DNA from: Planctomycetia bacterium | GTDB lineage: Bacteria; Planctomycetota; Phycisphaerae; UBA1845; UTPLA1 | Direction of reading: 5' to 3' | NCBI GenBank assembly: GCA_015075745.1 | Contig: JABTTW010000001.1 | Span: forward strand, 2,790,001 to 2,854,000 | Length of the DNA stretch: 64,000 bases | In this document: positions 48,730 to 58,868 of the stretch, in pieces | Layout of the letters: every line of letters starts with the position of its first letter | How positions within the stretch are numbered: the first letter of the stretch is position 1 | The notes under the pieces: generated by a model | Told to the model about the DNA's origin: nothing | Seen by the model: only the letters and a program-made list of their open reading frames with translations | Databases searched by the model: none | Program-made: the position numbers and the translations under genes

Positions 48730-49421
48730 TCAACAGTGAGCTGCTCTTGCAGCCGCATAACTACCCCGGCCGGCTCATCATCGTCGAAGGCATCGACGGT
48801 TCCGGCAAAAGCACGCAGATCCGCCTCGTCCAGCGCTGGCTGGTCAGCCTCGGCTACAACGTCTTCTTCACCGAGTGGAACTCCGCCGATCTCGTCAAAA
48901 AGACCACCAAGAAAGGCAAGAAGAGCCGCAGCCTCACCCCGACTACCTTCAGCCTCCTCCACGCGACCGACTTCGCCCATCGCCTCGTCAGCAACATCCT
49001 GCCGCCCCTCAAGGCCGGCATGATCGTCCTCGCCGACCGCTACGTGTACACCGCCTACGCACGCGATCACGTCCGCGGCTGCGATCGCAAATGGATTCGC
49101 AAAGTCTATAGCTTCGCACCCAAGCCCGACATCGCGTTTTATTTCAAGGTGCCGATCGAAGTCTCCCTCAAGCGCATCACCATGGCACGTCAGGTCCTCA
49201 AGGACTTCGAGGCAGGCATGGATATGAAACTCCACCCGGACCCCATGGAAAGCTTCCGCCTCTTCCAGGGCATGATCCTCGAAGAGTACGACCAAATGAG
49301 CGCCGAAAACGACTTCTGCGTCATCAACGCCACTGGGACCATTTCCGAACAGCAAAAGCAGGTCCGCGAGATCGTCGGGGATCGCCTCCAGAGGTATAAC
49401 AGAAAGCCGAGGATTGCATGA
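48726..49421 (+). CDS. Thymidylate-kinase-like protein A
   Basis: 231 residues. Its ATG overlaps the ppx stop (ATGA), with GGGAG upstream. Walker A VEGIDGSGKSTQ (near residue 20-31) is intact, and VLADRYVYTAYARD is the DRY-type block. The LID and adenine regions differ from standard dTMP kinases: the usual LFFxAxRAxH is replaced by SLLHATDFAHRL, and the end carries DPMESFRLFQGMILEEYDQM. The partner gene downstream is a paralogue. Nucleotide or polyphosphate-linked kinase activity is inferred; true dTMP kinase function cannot be assumed. Confidence 0.85.
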   Translation: MINSELLLQPHNYPGRLIIVEGIDGSGKSTQIRLVQRWLVSLGYNVFFTEWNSADLVKKTTKKGKKSRSLTPTTFSLLHATDFAHRLVSNILPPLKAGMIVLADRYVYTAYARDHVRGCDRKWIRKVYSFAPKPDIAFYFKVPIEVSLKRITMARQVLKDFEAGMDMKLHPDPMESFRLFQGMILEEYDQMSAENDFCVINATGTISEQQKQVREIVGDRLQRYNRKPRIA

Positions 49422-50191
49422 GCCAGTTGACTTTCTTCGGCGAGGGCCTGCCCTACATCGAGGCCTCCGACTATCCGGGCGTGTTGATCACCGTCGAAGG
49501 TACCGACGGCGTCGGCCGCACGACACAGATCGTCATGCTCAAGGAGTGGCTCGAGGTCCAGGGATACGGCGTCATCGAAACCGGCTGGACACGAAGCCAG
49601 CTCATCGGCCGCACCATCTCCCAGGCCAAGCAGGGCCGCTTGCTCAACCGCCTGACTTATTCGCTCCTTTACGCCGCCGACTTCGCCGACCGGCTCGAAA
49701 AGGAAATCATCCCTGCCCTGCGCAGCGGCTTCGTCGTCCTCGCCGACCGCTACGTCTTCACCGCACTCGCCCGCGACGTCGCCCGCGGCGTCGACCGCGC
49801 CTGGGTCCGCGACCTCTTCGGCTTCGCCCCCGTCCCGCACCTGGTGCTCTACCTGAAGATCGACGTCGCCTCTCTCATTCGACGCGTCATCCCCCGCGGC
49901 GTCATCGACTATTTCGAGTCCGGCATGGACCTCGGCATGGGCGACGATCCCTACGACTCCTTCAAGCGCTATCAGACCACCCTCATCAAGGAATACAACC
50001 GCATGTCGCAGGAGTTCGGCTTCCACGAGGTCAACGCCCGCTGGAAGCCCGAAAGGATGCACACCCGCCTGCGCGAAATCGTCACCGAGTTCTTCCGCCA
50101 GCGCAAGTTCTACGACTACCGCGGCGCTCCGAAATCCGACGCCGCGATTCTCAACGCCGAATTGCCCGAGCCCATGATCAAAACCAGATAA
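49418..50191 (+). CDS. Thymidylate-kinase-like protein B, Walker A Lys replaced by Arg
   Basis: 257 residues. Its ATG overlaps the stop of protein A (ATGA). It is clearly related to A: VLADRYVFTALARD, SLLYAADFADRL and DPYDSFKRYQTTLIKEYNRM match the equivalent segments. The P-loop reads VEGTDGVGRTTQ, with Arg in place of the phosphate-binding Lys. A C-terminal extension of about 30 residues follows. It may be a catalytically altered partner or regulatory subunit of A, or an enzyme that tolerates Arg. Confidence 0.83.
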   Translation: MSQLTFFGEGLPYIEASDYPGVLITVEGTDGVGRTTQIVMLKEWLEVQGYGVIETGWTRSQLIGRTISQAKQGRLLNRLTYSLLYAADFADRLEKEIIPALRSGFVVLADRYVFTALARDVARGVDRAWVRDLFGFAPVPHLVLYLKIDVASLIRRVIPRGVIDYFESGMDLGMGDDPYDSFKRYQTTLIKEYNRMSQEFGFHEVNARWKPERMHTRLREIVTEFFRQRKFYDYRGAPKSDAAILNAELPEPMIKTR

Positions 50192-50209
50192 TAGGTAAAC
50201 GGCGCAGTC

Positions 50210-50890
<681 letters not shown>

Positions 50891-50899
50891 AGTTGCTGA

Positions 50900-51679
50900 T
50901 CATCCCCGTAGATACTTGCCGAACCACGTCACCGCCTGCGTCACAATGCCCTCGCTCAGCGCCGCCCCGCGCAGCCCGTGATCCTTTGAATCCACCGCCT
51001 CAAGCCGCGCCTCCGCCCCCGCGCCGCGAAGCGCGACCTCATACGCCTGCCCGTGCTCGAATGGAACCTGCTGATCCCCCGTCCCATGAAAAATCAGCGC
51101 CGGCCGCGCGCTGCCCGCAAGCAGCTTCGACCCGTCCTCGCGCGGCATCGTCACGAAGAACTCCTCGCCCAGCTTCAGCCCGTGATGATCGATCCACCCC
51201 TCGCGCCGCAAACCCCCCCACGCCTCCGGCGTCATATCCCGCTCGATCAGCTTGCATGGGTCCGCCACCGGAGCGATGAACACAAGACACTTCAGCCCCG
51301 CCATCTCGTGCGCCACCCGCGCCGCCGTAAACGCCCCGAAGCTGCTCGCGTAAATCCCCAGTCGCCCCGTATCCAACTCCGCGATCCCCTTCGCCGCCGC
51401 AAGCACCGCCCGCAGATCCTCCGTCAGCGCCGCCGCCGTGACATTCAAAAATCGCCCGTCGCTCTCGCCGCATCCGCGAAAATCAAATCGCAGACACGCG
51501 ACGCCAAGCTCCTCCAAACCTCGCCCCAGCGACACCGCCCGGTATCCCGAACCGATCCGCGTCCCCGTCAGCCCGTGGCAGCACACCACCAAAGGCCACG
51601 GACCGCCCTTCGCTTCGGGAAGGTGCAGACTTGCCGCGATCGCCTGTCCCGCAACCGGTATTTGAAGAAATCGCAGCAT
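50900..51679 (-). CDS. Alpha/beta hydrolase (serine hydrolase)
   Basis: 259 residues from ATG 51679 (MLRFLQIPVAGQ); a longer start at 51781 would overlap the terminator. Oxyanion region PLVVCCHGLTGTRIG, then LRFDFRGCGESDG, the nucleophile elbow YASSFGAFTA (Ser in AxSxG form), and the His in SKDHGLRG. The Asp is likely in LIFHGTGDQQVP. Probably a cytoplasmic esterase or peptidase; the substrate is unknown. It is convergent to nnrE, with 9 bases between stops. Confidence 0.85.
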   Translation of the reverse strand: MLRFLQIPVAGQAIAASLHLPEAKGGPWPLVVCCHGLTGTRIGSGYRAVSLGRGLEELGVACLRFDFRGCGESDGRFLNVTAAALTEDLRAVLAAAKGIAELDTGRLGIYASSFGAFTAARVAHEMAGLKCLVFIAPVADPCKLIERDMTPEAWGGLRREGWIDHHGLKLGEEFFVTMPREDGSKLLAGSARPALIFHGTGDQQVPFEHGQAYEVALRGAGAEARLEAVDSKDHGLRGAALSEGIVTQAVTWFGKYLRG

Positions 51680-51771
51680 CGCACCCTGTTCTCCGATCGG
51701 CGGAGAATAGGTCGAACCGCGCCGCCCGACAACCTGGCTCGTGCGATCACCGAGTGGGTGAAACAATAAAA

Positions 51772-51806
51772 AACCCTGCAAGTTCCACTAGGAAACTTGC
51801 AGGGTT
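51772..51806 (-). terminator. Terminator for the CAP-domain gene (minus strand)
   Basis: A perfect 13-bp stem (51772-51784 with 51794-51806). Reading the minus strand, a U-run follows (from AATAAAAAA on the plus strand). Confidence 0.8.
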
Positions 51807-51986
51807 GTTGAAAGGGACACGACAGCTACATTTATTGATATGCACCCGCCCGCGCGAAAATCAAATCGTGCGAAAAAAAATCTTTGAATGCCCGATGGTC
51901 CGGCAGGGGGGGTCGCATTTGCGGACGCTACGGTGGTAGTGGTGGGGGGGAGGGCCGTCTCCGTGGCCTCGAAAAAAGGACGGCCC

Positions 51987-52973
51987 CTAGTTCAGAATGC
52001 CGACGCCCAGATTGACCACGACGGTGTTACCGTTAACGAGGTCCACCTTGATGTTCTTCTGGCCGCGCACGATGTTCAGACTCTGGAACCGGTTCCCGCT
52101 GAATTGCAGGGTATAGGCCCCCGATTCCGCCACCGCGAAGGAATATCCGCCCGCCGAGTTCGTCGAACGCGTCGCGGTTCCGATGCTCACCGGCGCGCTG
52201 GGCACACCTTCGCCGAAATCGTATCGCCCGTTGCTGTTCGTATCGTTATAGACGACGCCCAGCACGAACGTCGGCGAATTCGGCGGCGCCCCGAAGTCCT
52301 GCGTCTGCATGATCGAGTCGTATCGCGTCCCGTTGTGCGTGAAGGACCCCCGGACGATTCCGATGCCCACCTCGCGAAATGCCTCGTTGAGCATCGTCAG
52401 CCGGTGCCCGCGCCCGACGATATCCGTGTCCACAAACAAATCGACGTGCTGCTGCTCGACGAACTGATTCTCGTTCACCGACCCCGTCGTCCCGCGCCAT
52501 GCCAGGTTCTCGCCCGCCGAAGCGTACAGATACCCCGCGTCGCTCATCCGCTGAAACGGCGTCTTCCCCGTCAGCGAATTATGCTCGAAGTAATTCTGCG
52601 CCAGCATGTCCCGGCTGTGCGCCTTGGCCGATTGATTGAGAGATGTATTCAGCGCCACCGGCTGCTTCGGAACCGTATCCAGCTTCCCCGGGGCCCCCTC
52701 ATCAATCGCAATCCCGTTCATCGACGCCTCCTGCGCCGGCCGCAGTCGCGCCCGATTGATCCGCTCCAGCGATAACTGCTCGAGCTGCGTCGCGCTCACC
52801 GAGATCGATGGCCCGGACCCGCCCGCATTGTCGTTGGTCAGGTCGCCCGCCGTCCCGCCGCTCGTCAGGGGATTCGTCGCCGCGCCGGGCACCGCATCGC
52901 ACCCGGCCCAGCCCATCGGGCCGATGCCGATGGCGCAGATAATGGCAATCGAATAAAAACAACGCTTCAACAT
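51987..52973 (-). CDS. CAP-domain (SCP/PR-1-like) lipoprotein
   Basis: 328 residues from ATG 52973; an ATG 11 codons upstream is possible. A lipobox-like end of signal MGWAGC puts the lipidated Cys near residue 25. The CAP domain has AKAHSRDMLAQNYFEHN, GENLAWRG and GHRLTMLNEAFREVGIG, with candidate metal-binding His residues. A C-terminal beta domain (VYNDTNSNGRYDFGEGVP) resembles SdrD-B/CNA-B-like stalks. Surface-anchored role likely; enzymatic activity of bacterial CAP proteins is generally unknown. Confidence 0.85.
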   Translation of the reverse strand: MLKRCFYSIAIICAIGIGPMGWAGCDAVPGAATNPLTSGGTAGDLTNDNAGGSGPSISVSATQLEQLSLERINRARLRPAQEASMNGIAIDEGAPGKLDTVPKQPVALNTSLNQSAKAHSRDMLAQNYFEHNSLTGKTPFQRMSDAGYLYASAGENLAWRGTTGSVNENQFVEQQHVDLFVDTDIVGRGHRLTMLNEAFREVGIGIVRGSFTHNGTRYDSIMQTQDFGAPPNSPTFVLGVVYNDTNSNGRYDFGEGVPSAPVSIGTATRSTNSAGGYSFAVAESGAYTLQFSGNRFQSLNIVRGQKNIKVDLVNGNTVVVNLGVGILN

Positions 52974-53189
52974 CCCCGCTCCCTGACTTATCCGTGCTAT
53001 CCCCATCGCCGGGTCTTATTGGACACACCCAGTATACGCGATAGACCCCTTCTTCTCCAGCCGATTTTGCGGTAACTCTTGGCGCCGATTGGAGAGAACA
53101 ATCGCCGCCGGTACGCGTAGTTCCCCATAATCAACAGGCCGGAGTCCCTTATCGACAGCGTGCAGGGTCGAGGTTTCAATGAGCATCTG

Positions 53190-53906
53190 ATGAAGCAGCT
53201 TCCCGAACTTTCCATCTTTTTTCCCTGCTATAACGAAGAAGCCAACGTCGAACGCGTCGCGCGCGCCGCCGTCGAGGCCGCCTCCCGCTTCGCCGAGAAA
53301 TTCGAAATCATCCTCGTCAACGACGGTAGCAAGGATCGCACCGGCGAAATCGCCGAATCGCTCGCCAAGGCTGACGCCCGAATCCGCGCCGTCCACAACA
53401 ATCCCAACCTCGGCTACGGCGGCGCCGTCGCCCGCGGCCTCCGCGAATCCCGCTACAGTTGGATCTTCTTCACCGACGGCGACGGCCAGTTCGACCTCAA
53501 CGAAATGGACAAGCTCATCAACCTCCTCGATCGCTGCGACCTCGCCGTCGGATACCGAATCAAGCGCGCCGATTCTTTCATCCGCAGGTCCAACGCCTTC
53601 TTCTGGGGCGTCCTCGTCCGCGCCCTCTTTGGCCTCAAGGTCCGCGACATCGACTGCGCCTTCAAGCTCCTCCCCAAGTCGCTCATCGACAAGATCGAGC
53701 TGCGCAGCCAGGGCGCCCTCATCAGCACCGAGCTCCTCGCCCGCGCCAAGTACCAGGGCCTCCGCATCGCCGAAGTCGGCGTCAATCACTACCCCCGCGT
53801 CGCCGGCCAGCAGACCGGCGCCAACATCAGGGTCATCCTCCGCGCCTTCGCCGAGCTGATCCGCCTGCGCAAGCACATCCGCGCCGAGGGCCTTCGCCAC
53901 CACTGA
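53190..53906 (+). CDS. Family 2 glycosyltransferase (polyprenyl-phosphate sugar transferase-like)
   Basis: 238 residues from ATG 53190 (MKQLPELSIFFPCYNEE); GTG 53160 is a longer option. GT-A fold: FEIILVNDGSKDRTGE, the DxD region FFTDGDGQFD, and DIDCAFKLLPKSLID near residue 165. No membrane helices at the C-terminus, so a DPM1-like soluble or peripheral enzyme. It would transfer a sugar from a nucleotide donor to a lipid carrier. It is convergent to asparagine synthase. Confidence 0.9.
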   Translation: MKQLPELSIFFPCYNEEANVERVARAAVEAASRFAEKFEIILVNDGSKDRTGEIAESLAKADARIRAVHNNPNLGYGGAVARGLRESRYSWIFFTDGDGQFDLNEMDKLINLLDRCDLAVGYRIKRADSFIRRSNAFFWGVLVRALFGLKVRDIDCAFKLLPKSLIDKIELRSQGALISTELLARAKYQGLRIAEVGVNHYPRVAGQQTGANIRVILRAFAELIRLRKHIRAEGLRHH

Positions 53907-53925
53907 CACCGCCGCGGCACTGGCT

Positions 53926-55914
53926 CTATCTGTCCAGGTAAATCCGCGCCCACTGCTCCGTCAGCGCTGCCCGCCATAGCGCAAGCGCCGCCGAATCGTC
54001 CCCCTCATCGAATCGCCGCCCAAGCTTCTCCGCGCCCCCCGGCGAAAAGCACCCCCGCTCTCGAAACGTCTTGGAACCAATCGCCTCCCGCCACCACACC
54101 CCCAGCGCCCCGCGCATCCACGTGACCGTCGGCGCCGCAAACCCGATCTTGTCGCGCCGATTCAAAACCGCCTCAGGAACATGACCGCTCGCCGCTTCTC
54201 GCAGCATCGCCTTGAGTCGCCCGTCGCGCAGCCGCTCCTCCGCCGGAACCGACATCGCCGCCGCCGCGACACGCCGATCCAGATACGGCACCCGCGCCTC
54301 AATCGAATGCGCCATCGAGCTGCGATCCTCAAACCGAAGCAGCGACGGCAGACTCTCGTGAAAAATCACCCGCCGGCAAAACGCATCAAAAGACGTCCCG
54401 CCCGCTGCCCTTTCCCTCCGCCGATCCTCCAGCCCCAGCCCCTCCACAATCCCCGCCGACTCCTCCGTGTCGAACAACTCTCCCACCAGCCACGGACTGC
54501 GCCGCCGTGCAAACTGCGCCCGCAGTCGATCCCGCGTCGAGATCGGCCACAGGTGCGCCGCCGTATGCGCCGCCAGCGCCCGTCGCGTGTAGTGCCCCTC
54601 GCGAATCACGCCCGACCATTGACCCGCGAATCGTCCAACGTGCCCGCGCCGCAGCAGACTCGCCAGCAGCGGCGGAAAGTACCCCGGATACCCGCAGAAA
54701 AGCTCGTCCGCCCCCTGACCGTCCAGCAGCACAGTCACTCCCGCCGCCCGCGCAGCCCTCATCACTTCCCACTGCATGTAAATCGAAGGCGACCCGAACG
54801 GCTGCTCCTGATGCCACAGCAGTTGCGCCATGTCCCCAACGAGTCCCTCACCCGTCGGCTCCACATAGTGAGCGTTAAGCCCCTGGCACTGCCCGACAAC
54901 CGCCTCGGCATATCGCCGCTCGTCAATGGCCTCGCCAGTCGCGCACGCCGTAAACGTGTGCTGCGACCAGCCGCACGCGCCGCCGTCCCGGCCCATCTCG
55001 CTCAGCAGGCCCACAATCAGCGAGCTGTCCAATCCGCCCGACAAACACGATCCCACCGGCACATCGCTGAAAAGATGCGACCGCACCGCCGACCGGATCG
55101 ACTCGAGAATCTCCTCCGACCCGTTCCCGTTCGAGTGGGGGGGCGCCGTCTCCGACGCATCATCGTAAAGACTCAGCGTCCCCTTCGGTCCGTCGCGCGC
55201 CCCGCGCAGATCAAACGTCAGCGCGCACCCCGGCGGCATCGACCAGATGCCCTCGAACATCGTCCGATCGCTGTGATCGACCCACCCATACGCCAGAAAG
55301 TCCCGCAGCATCGACCCATCCGCATCCCGCGAAACCCCCGTCAAGAGCGACTTGATCTCCGACCCAAACGCAATCGCATTCCGCGTCCGCGTAAGATGCA
55401 GCGGCTTGATCCCAAACCGATCCCTGCTCAGCACCACCCGGCCCGCCGCCGGATCGTAAATCGCCAGCGCCCACATCCCCTCAAATCGCCTGAAGCACTC
55501 AACCCCCCAGTGCCGATACGCCGCCAGCACCACCTCCGTGTCGCTCCGCCCGCTAAATGCCATCCCCGCGGCACTCAGCTCTTCCCGCAGCGCCCGATGG
55601 TTGTAGATCGCCCCATTGAAAACCAGCCACGGCTGATCCTCGCCCGTCGTCATCGGCTGATGCCCCGCCTCCGTCGTGTCAATCACCGCCAGCCGCCGCG
55701 CCCCCAGCGCCACCTGCCCCGACAGATAATCCCACTGCACCTCCGCATCCACCGCCCCCAGCCGCCGATGAACCACAGGCCTGCCCCCCAAGCCGAACAC
55801 CACCGCGCCGCCGTCGTCCGGCCCCCGATGAAACACCGCCTGCGTCATCGCGGTAATCAATCGGCCCGCCTCAGGGTCGAGCTCCGTCAGAATGAGGCCG
55901 GTGATTCCGCACAT
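53926..55914 (-). CDS. asnB: Asparagine synthase (glutamine-hydrolysing)
   Basis: 662 residues, starting MCGITGLILTELD with Cys2 as the glutaminase nucleophile. The N-terminal amidotransferase shows FHRGPDDGG, GARRLAVIDT and WLVFNGAIYNH. The synthetase half has the pyrophosphate loop GSCLSGGLDSSLIVGLL near residue 290 and MLLDGQGADELFCGYPGYF-type sequence near 395. ATP-dependent transfer of amide nitrogen to aspartate, or to a sugar/peptide in surface-glycan clusters where such proteins also occur. The glycosyltransferase next to it allows the second reading. Confidence 0.92.
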   Translation of the reverse strand: MCGITGLILTELDPEAGRLITAMTQAVFHRGPDDGGAVVFGLGGRPVVHRRLGAVDAEVQWDYLSGQVALGARRLAVIDTTEAGHQPMTTGEDQPWLVFNGAIYNHRALREELSAAGMAFSGRSDTEVVLAAYRHWGVECFRRFEGMWALAIYDPAAGRVVLSRDRFGIKPLHLTRTRNAIAFGSEIKSLLTGVSRDADGSMLRDFLAYGWVDHSDRTMFEGIWSMPPGCALTFDLRGARDGPKGTLSLYDDASETAPPHSNGNGSEEILESIRSAVRSHLFSDVPVGSCLSGGLDSSLIVGLLSEMGRDGGACGWSQHTFTACATGEAIDERRYAEAVVGQCQGLNAHYVEPTGEGLVGDMAQLLWHQEQPFGSPSIYMQWEVMRAARAAGVTVLLDGQGADELFCGYPGYFPPLLASLLRRGHVGRFAGQWSGVIREGHYTRRALAAHTAAHLWPISTRDRLRAQFARRRSPWLVGELFDTEESAGIVEGLGLEDRRRERAAGGTSFDAFCRRVIFHESLPSLLRFEDRSSMAHSIEARVPYLDRRVAAAAMSVPAEERLRDGRLKAMLREAASGHVPEAVLNRRDKIGFAAPTVTWMRGALGVWWREAIGSKTFRERGCFSPGGAEKLGRRFDEGDDSAALALWRAALTEQWARIYLDR

Positions 55915-56089
55915 GACTCGGGATTATGCGTGACAATCGTCATTTAGCCGAGCGAGCACTTCTCACATTCGCACCGTCTTCGTCGAATCCTCCCAACCTC
56001 CTCGTCCGCCCGCCGATCTTCGCCCGGTTGCACGAATCGACCCGCCTACCGACAATCCTTCGCCTTGCAGTCTTTGGAGCAGGACCACG

Positions 56090-56839
56090 ATGGCGGATAC
56101 CCCCAACAACTCGCACCGGCCCGACCCACCCTGGCTCGCCGGCGTGGTCAAAGCCGAGCCCTCGGCCCCGCTCATCGTCCCCTACATGGCCTATCTCGTC
56201 CTGCTCGCCTTCAACGACGCCTTCCCCACCAGGCTCCTCCCCGTCGCCATCGTCCTGCACATCATCCTCGGCTTCTGGGCCGCCCTCATCTTCCGCCGTC
56301 ACTGGCCCGCCATGGGTGACTGGCGCTTTCCCATCGCCCTCGTCGGTGGACTCGCCGCCGCATGGCTCTGGGTCGCCGGCCAGCACGCGCTCGACGGCAC
56401 GATCATCGGCAGCTACGACCTCGGCGGCAGGCTCCCCCTCTATCCCGGTGTCCCCGAGCCGCACGACCCCCGCGAAGACTTCGGAACCGGCAACCTCTTC
56501 TGGATCTACGCCGTTCTCAAAATCACCCGCGCCTGCACCATCGTCCCCCTCGTCGAAGAACTCTTCTGGCGCGGCTTCATCCTCCGCGCCTTCATCCGCT
56601 GGCGCCGCCCCGAAGAAGTCCCCTGGGGCACCTTCGCCTGGAAGGCCATGATCGGCTCGGCCCTCCTCTCCACCATTCAGCACCCCGACAACTGGGGCGT
56701 CAGCATCGCCTGCTGGCTCCTCTTCAACGCCATGTTCTACTGGACCAAAAGCCTCAAGTGCCTCATCCTCACCCACGCCATAACAAATCTGGCGCTATAT
56801 TCTTACGTCATTCGGGCAGCCGATTGGCGTTTCTGGTGA
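56090..56839 (+). CDS. CPBP-family intramembrane glutamic protease (CAAX-protease-like)
   Basis: 249 residues with six to seven hydrophobic segments. Catalytic motifs: VEELFWRGFILRAFI (EExxxR), STIQHPDNWGVS with a conserved His, and THAITNLALY (HxxxN). A subgroup of this family is linked to PEP-CTERM/exosortase systems; a PEP-CTERM protein is in this window, so such a link is possible but not shown. It is divergent to asnB. Confidence 0.88.
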   Translation: MADTPNNSHRPDPPWLAGVVKAEPSAPLIVPYMAYLVLLAFNDAFPTRLLPVAIVLHIILGFWAALIFRRHWPAMGDWRFPIALVGGLAAAWLWVAGQHALDGTIIGSYDLGGRLPLYPGVPEPHDPREDFGTGNLFWIYAVLKITRACTIVPLVEELFWRGFILRAFIRWRRPEEVPWGTFAWKAMIGSALLSTIQHPDNWGVSIACWLLFNAMFYWTKSLKCLILTHAITNLALYSYVIRAADWRFW

Positions 56840-57096
56840 TCCGGGCCCCCAGGGGCGTTTTAGGCCACTTGCCGACGGGTTGAAGCGACGCGAATTCCAC
56901 CCTATAGTCACGCCTGATCGGCGCGGTCAAAAACGTTGGCTTTCACGTGGACGCCCACTCCGCCGATTTACTTTGAAGTGATTCGTTAAACGCGATTCTT
57001 CAGTCAGCCCGCATTGGGCTGGAAATGTTTCCGGCATCCGCTGCAATTCAGGCATGAGGCCGATTGCACTGACCTGCCGACCCTCGTGAGTAATCC

Positions 57097-58062
57097 ATGG
57101 AAAAACAACGCTCGATTCCGCTCTCCGCCATTCCCTTTTTCATGATCCATGCCGCCTGCTTTCTCGTCTTCCTCCCCGGCATCTGGGGCACGACGACGAC
57201 AAAGACGATCATCCTTGCGATTGCCCTCTTCGTGATCCGCAAGTTCGGCATCACCGGCGGCTACCATCGCTACTTCTCGCACCGCTCCTACAAAACCTCG
57301 CGATTCTTCCAGTTCGTCCTCGCCTGGCTCGGCGGAAGCGCCGCCCAAAAGGGCGCCCTCTGGTGGGCTGCCCATCACCGCCACCACCACAAGCATTCCG
57401 ATCAACCGGAAGACATCCACTCGCCCGCCCGCGACGGCATCTGGTGGTCCCACGTCGGCTGGGTCCTCTCCCCGCAATACAACGTGACCCAGTACGACCA
57501 GATCAAGGACATGGCCAAGTTCCCCGAGCTCCGCTGGCTCAACGACTACCACCTCGTCCCGATCTTCGTCATGGGCGGCCTCTGCTATCTCATCGACGGC
57601 TGGGCCGGCGTCGTCTGGGGCACCTTCGTCAGCACCGTCGTCCTCTATCACACGACCTTCGCCATTAACTCCTTCTGTCACATCCTCGGCCGCAAGCGCT
57701 TCCCCACGACCGACGACAGCAAGAACAGTCTCATCCTCGCACTCGTTACCCTCGGCGAAGGCTGGCACAACAACCACCACTTCTTCCAGGGCTCCGTCAA
57801 CCAGGGCTTCTACTGGTGGCAGATCGACATCACCTATTACATGCTTCGCGCCCTCTCCTGGGTCGGCCTCGTCTGGGACCTGAAGAAACCCCCGCAGCGC
57901 GTCCTGGCCCTCGGCCGGCAGAAGAACATTACCGACGCCATGGTCGAGCGCTTCACCGCCGCCTCCGACAAACTCGGCAAGACCCTCGCCAAGGGCCCCG
58001 AAGCCGTCACCGCCATCGGCGACATGGTCATGCGCCCAACCTCCCCCGACCCAACGGCCTAA
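57097..58062 (+). CDS. Acyl-CoA/acyl-lipid delta-9-type fatty acid desaturase
   Basis: 321 residues. The three His boxes that bind the di-iron centre are present: HRYFSHRSYK (box 1), HHRHHHKHSD (box 2), and WHNNHHFFQ (box 3, near residue 225). Four hydrophobic segments (e.g. FFMIHAACFLVFLPGI; HLVPIFVMGGLCYLI) fit the membrane desaturase fold. It introduces a double bond into a saturated acyl chain using O2, so aerobic life is implied. It ends at a strong terminator. Confidence 0.92.
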   Translation: MEKQRSIPLSAIPFFMIHAACFLVFLPGIWGTTTTKTIILAIALFVIRKFGITGGYHRYFSHRSYKTSRFFQFVLAWLGGSAAQKGALWWAAHHRHHHKHSDQPEDIHSPARDGIWWSHVGWVLSPQYNVTQYDQIKDMAKFPELRWLNDYHLVPIFVMGGLCYLIDGWAGVVWGTFVSTVVLYHTTFAINSFCHILGRKRFPTTDDSKNSLILALVTLGEGWHNNHHFFQGSVNQGFYWWQIDITYYMLRALSWVGLVWDLKKPPQRVLALGRQKNITDAMVERFTAASDKLGKTLAKGPEAVTAIGDMVMRPTSPDPTA

Positions 58063-58106
58063 GCGCAGCGCGTGTAGTTTCACGCGGCACATTCAATAAC
58101 CCCCAA

Positions 58107-58138
58107 AGCCCCAGGCCCGTCCGCCTGGGGCTTTTTTT
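58107..58138 (+). terminator. Terminator of the desaturase gene
   Basis: A perfect 10-bp stem AGCCCCAGGC/GCCTGGGGCT (58107-58116 with 58123-58132) followed by seven T. Confidence 0.9.
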
Positions 58139-58868
58139 GTTTCGCGCGCCAAACTCCTAATCCTAATCCTGCTCCTACTCCTAATCTTTCCCCTCGCCCC
58201 CCCTCGCCCCCGCGCGCCCCCGTAGGGTGGGCTCTGCCCACCATCGATCGTGCGAGATTCCCTTCTCGCACACACCCGCGAGTGGGAATCCCTTCCCATG
58301 TCCGCCACCGTTCGCCCCCGCGAGCAATTCTTACCGCGACCAACTCCTGCTTCTGATGTCCCCCGCGCGCTCCGCGCGCCGCCCCATCCCGGCCCGCAGG
58401 GCCAAAAGTAAGTAGCCAGGGGCATCGCCCCTGTTAAGCAAATCCATCATGAATCCCCGACCCCGACGGGGTCGCATTTCTCCCTCTTCGTCATAATCTC
58501 CGCGCTGATCCGAAATTCCCATCTCGCCCCCGCCGCGATTGGGATTCCCTTCCCATGCCTCCCCCGCGCACCGCGCGCCATCCCCCGCGTAACCATCAGC
58601 GCGAAAAGCTCCTATTCCTGATCCTCCCCGCCCAATCAGGCCGCTTCAGCGGCCTTCCCCGCAAGGGCCCTTAGGCCAGGGCTTAAGCCCTGGTCAATCG
58701 AAGCCACGCCCCCTCCTTACTCTCCCACCCCCGGATTGTGCCGCATGCCGGATGATTCTGATTTCCCAACGAGCGGCACAATCCGGGGGTGGGAGCAAGT
58801 GGCATCCCCGCGGCTCATCCTGCCCACGCGTTCACCGGCGCGAAGGTCATCCTTGGGAATCTATGCAT
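58139..58868. other. Repeat-rich noncoding region
   Basis: No credible gene. It holds a run of CCTAATCCTAATCC-like hexamers (58155-58190), small palindromes (GGGTGGGCTCTGCCCACC near 58225; GGGGCATCGCCCC near 58421; GGCCGCTTCAGCGGCC near 58640; CCAGGGCTTAAGCCCTGG near 58676), and the long inverted repeat at 58722-58795. Such dense palindromes resemble REP-like intergenic elements. Confidence 0.6.
58722..58795. repeat. Perfect 23-bp inverted repeat with 28-base loop
   Basis: 58722-58744 and 58773-58795 are exact reverse complements. No T-run follows on either strand. It lies 74 bases past the end of the restriction-modification gene. Confidence 0.9.

Noticed and set aside
54181..55947. 588-codon plus-strand frame
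   Set aside because: Antisense to asnB, very rich in Arg/Pro, no recognisable domain.
58139..58868. Short-period repeats taken as a possible CRISPR array
   Set aside because: Repeats are hexamer-like or palindromes of different sequence; no regular repeat-spacer pattern and no cas gene.
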